Shown here: one piece after another, positions 5,511 to 6,912 of the stretch | Layout: every line of letters begins with the position of its first letter | Position numbering within the stretch: the first letter of the stretch is position 1 | Assembly (NCBI GenBank): GCA_016779505.1 | Contig: JADHNM010000052.1 | Span: 1-6,912, forward strand | Direction: 5' to 3' | Source of the DNA: SAR86 cluster bacterium | GTDB taxonomy: Bacteria; Pseudomonadota; Gammaproteobacteria; Magnimaribacterales; D2472 | DNA: 6,912 nucleotides | Made by a program: the position numbers and the translations under genes | The notes under the pieces: generated by a model | Told to the model about the DNA's origin: nothing | The model's database searches: none | The model's input: only the letters and a program-made list of their open reading frames with translations

Positions 5511-6101
5511 ATGACAAAATATAAAATTTTTATTCCTGAGCATTTGCGCGCATACAGACCTAGACCTCTTAGATGGCTGGGTAAATTTTTAATGAAGATT
5601 ACAGGCTGGAAAACCACCGGCCACCTCCCTAAAGATGAGCGCGTGGTCCTAATCGCTGGTCCGCATACCTCAAATTGGGATTTTGTTCTTGCCATGTCAT
5701 TTATCTTGAGTCTTGATATTCATCTTCATTGGGTTGGAAAACATTCTATTTTTAAAAAAGGTTTTCGCAGATTGCTGAGAAAAATGGGAGGCATTCCAGT
5801 AAACAGAGCAAATCCAGAAGCTCTAAAAAATGAGATTTATAATGTTACTGAAAAATATAAAGGCTTCATAATCGCTATTGCACCAGAGGGCACTAGAAAA
5901 AAAGTTGATAGATTAAAATCAGGCTTTTTACGAATTGCTAATGAAACCAATAGCAAAATCATGATGGCTGGAATAGATTTTTCAAACAAGACAATTGAGC
6001 TGGGTGATTTTTTTAGCCCCACGGGCGATGTAGATCAAGATCTAAAATTTATAAAAGAGTATTTTGCCAACTTTGCAGGGAAGCGCCCAGAACTTTCATA
6101 G
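5511..6101 (+). CDS. PlsC-like lysophospholipid acyltransferase
   Basis: Glycerolipid acyltransferase of the LPLAT/PlsC superfamily, expected to move an acyl chain from acyl-CoA or acyl-ACP to a lysophospholipid or similar acceptor at the inner face of the membrane. The catalytic HX4D motif is His52-Thr-Ser-Asn-Trp-Asp57. The glycerophosphate-binding block is GGIPVNR (93-99), the third motif PEGTR (125-129), and the fourth motif appears as IMMAGIDFSN (150-159). At 196 residues it is shorter than PlsC of E. coli (about 245) and has no obvious N-terminal membrane helix. Its N-terminus is basic (several Arg and Lys in 12-34), fitting peripheral membrane attachment. It could be the house-keeping 1-acylglycerol-3-phosphate acyltransferase or a specialised enzyme for another acceptor; the motifs do not decide this. 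No Shine-Dalgarno sequence is evident (ACCCCA precedes the ATG). Spacing of 33 bases from the crotonase gene allows co-transcription. Confidence 0.88.
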   Translation: MTKYKIFIPEHLRAYRPRPLRWLGKFLMKITGWKTTGHLPKDERVVLIAGPHTSNWDFVLAMSFILSLDIHLHWVGKHSIFKKGFRRLLRKMGGIPVNRANPEALKNEIYNVTEKYKGFIIAIAPEGTRKKVDRLKSGFLRIANETNSKIMMAGIDFSNKTIELGDFFSPTGDVDQDLKFIKEYFANFAGKRPELS

Positions 6102-6103
6102 CC

Positions 6104-6125
6104 TTTCAATAAGCTCTTATTGGAG
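6104..6125 (+). promoter_or_regulatory. Inverted repeat able to sequester the ribosome binding site of the M20 gene
   Basis: CAATAAG (6107-6113) is perfectly repeated inverted as CTTATTG (6116-6122). In RNA a stem CAAUAA/UUAUUG with loop GCUC forms, and UUU (6104-6106) can continue it by pairing with GAG (6123-6125) through U-G, U-A and U-G pairs. The paired region then contains the whole GGAG ribosome binding site (6122-6125), six bases before the ATG at 6132. The hairpin is AU-rich and so only modestly stable. It is not a rightward terminator because As, not Ts, follow. It could instead be a DNA operator or chance. Confidence 0.4.
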
Positions 6126-6131
6126 AAAAAA

Positions 6132-6912
6132 ATGTTAAAAAAATTCTTTCTTTCTCTTTTTGCTATTTTGCTTGCCTTGCTCTCAATTGCTTTATTTAGA
6201 ACTTTCATGCATGCAGCTCCTGATTCAGAGTTTGTTGAAGTTAAGGCTGTTTCTATTGACGAGGTCAAAGCTATCCAAAACTTGGCTGCATCCATCAGAT
6301 TTCAGACGATTTCATATCAAGATAGAGAAAAATTTCCTCAACAAGAGTTTGATAGTTTTATTAACTGGGCGTCAATTACTTATCCCGAGTTTCATCAAGC
6401 ATTAAAACTTGAGCAGTTTGAGCATTCCTTGCTTTTTAAATGGGAGGGCAGCGATTCAACATTAGCACCAATCTTATTTGAAGGTCACTATGATGTCGTT
6501 CCAGTCATTCCAGGAACCGAGGATCTATGGGAAGAAATGCCATTTGCTGGGACAATTTCAAATAATAGGATTTGGGGTAGAGGAGCATTAGATGACAAAA
6601 GTGGAGTCATTGGGCTAATGGAAGCCGCTACATACTTAATTCAAAAAGGTTTTCAGCCAAAGAGAACCATTTATTTTGGTTTTGGTCATGATGAGGAGAT
6701 TGGCGGTGGTGGGGCGGCCCTGATTACAGAAAAACTAAGAAAAGAGGGCGTACAACTTCATTGGTCACTTGGTGAGGGATCATTCGTAAATAGAGGATTT
6801 TTTCCAGGTGTAGACAAATTGGTTGCTCCAATCAATGTTGCTGAAAAAGGAATTATGAATCTAATGATTGTGGCAACAGCAAAAGGAGGGCACTCATCAA
6901 CACCTCCAAAAA
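6132..6912 (+). CDS. M20 family metallohydrolase, carboxypeptidase S / PM20D1-like, N-terminal part (3' end outside window)
   Basis: Di-zinc hydrolase cleaving peptide or N-acyl amino acid bonds; 260 residues are visible, open at the right edge, so roughly half is seen. Residues 4-22 are a hydrophobic signal or anchor, placing the enzyme in the periplasm or on the membrane. The M20 catalytic elements are all present: His119 and Asp121 in FEGHYDVVPV, the metal-bridging Asp154 in GRGALDDKSG, the general base Glu188 and metal ligand Glu189 in GHDEEIGG, and Glu215 in LGEGSF. The dimerisation domain then begins, with AEKG (237-240) and GGHSSTPP (252-259), whose His254 is usually important for the partner subunit. 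GRGALDDK, HDEE and the AEKG-to-GHSS block favour the carboxypeptidase S/PM20D1 subgroup over ArgE or DapE. The ATG has GGAG (6122-6125) at six bases. The gene lies 30 bases after the acyltransferase gene on the same strand. Confidence 0.9.
   Translation, partial: MLKKFFLSLFAILLALLSIALFRTFMHAAPDSEFVEVKAVSIDEVKAIQNLAASIRFQTISYQDREKFPQQEFDSFINWASITYPEFHQALKLEQFEHSLLFKWEGSDSTLAPILFEGHYDVVPVIPGTEDLWEEMPFAGTISNNRIWGRGALDDKSGVIGLMEAATYLIQKGFQPKRTIYFGFGHDEEIGGGGAALITEKLRKEGVQLHWSLGEGSFVNRGFFPGVDKLVAPINVAEKGIMNLMIVATAKGGHSSTPPK

Noticed and set aside
5405..5695. - strand open frame across the crotonase-acyltransferase junction
   Set aside because: It opposes the acyltransferase HX4D motif and has no recognisable features.
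6035..6405. Open frames on both strands over the start of the M20 gene
   Set aside because: The M20 frame from 6132 has a signal segment, a GGAG ribosome binding site and all metal ligands further on; the other frames have none of these.

Overview
The window comes from a compact, AT-rich bacterial chromosome, GC in the mid-30s % by eye. Ten protein genes fill almost all of it, no gap exceeds about 65 bases, and no RNA gene, insertion sequence, CRISPR array or long repeat is visible. Nine genes lie on the + strand and one on the - strand. The gene content (short-type Psd with PssA, an EmrE-like transporter, a PM20D1-like M20 hydrolase, a DUF3089 lipase-like protein), short spacers and several starts without Shine-Dalgarno sequences suggest a streamlined marine proteobacterium, perhaps of the SAR86 type. 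That assignment is an inference from gene content and composition, not from a marker gene.

Layout. Positions 1-809 hold the 3' part of an Nramp-like divalent metal transporter. Positions 872-2278 hold a two-gene phospholipid operon, psd then pssA. It encodes both steps from CDP-diacylglycerol and serine to phosphatidylethanolamine, and ends in a hairpin terminator that overlaps the pssA stop codon. Positions 2308-2904 on the - strand encode a small secreted protein of unknown function with a clear signal peptide and a strong ribosome binding site. A 50-base divergent spacer, with a palindromic -10-like element, separates it from a rightward run of genes.

The rightward run (2955 to the end) contains a Trp-rich small membrane protein, a DUF3089 alpha/beta-hydrolase with an N-terminal membrane segment, an EmrE-like small multidrug resistance protein, a crotonase-superfamily protein lacking one of the two usual catalytic glutamates, a PlsC-like lysophospholipid acyltransferase, and the N-terminal 260 residues of a membrane-anchored or secreted M20 metallohydrolase of the carboxypeptidase S/PM20D1 type. 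The first five are separated by 4-33 bases and could be one transcript. The M20 gene may have its own control, because a hairpin can form over its ribosome binding site.

Taken together, the window is biased toward membrane lipid and acyl-group chemistry: PE synthesis, acyl transfer, a lipase-like fold, a crotonase fold and an amidohydrolase that in animals acts on N-acyl amino acids. I see no clear evidence of an undescribed mobile or defence system. The most open questions are the unknown secreted protein, the altered active sites of the DUF3089 and crotonase proteins, and the possible translational control of the M20 gene.
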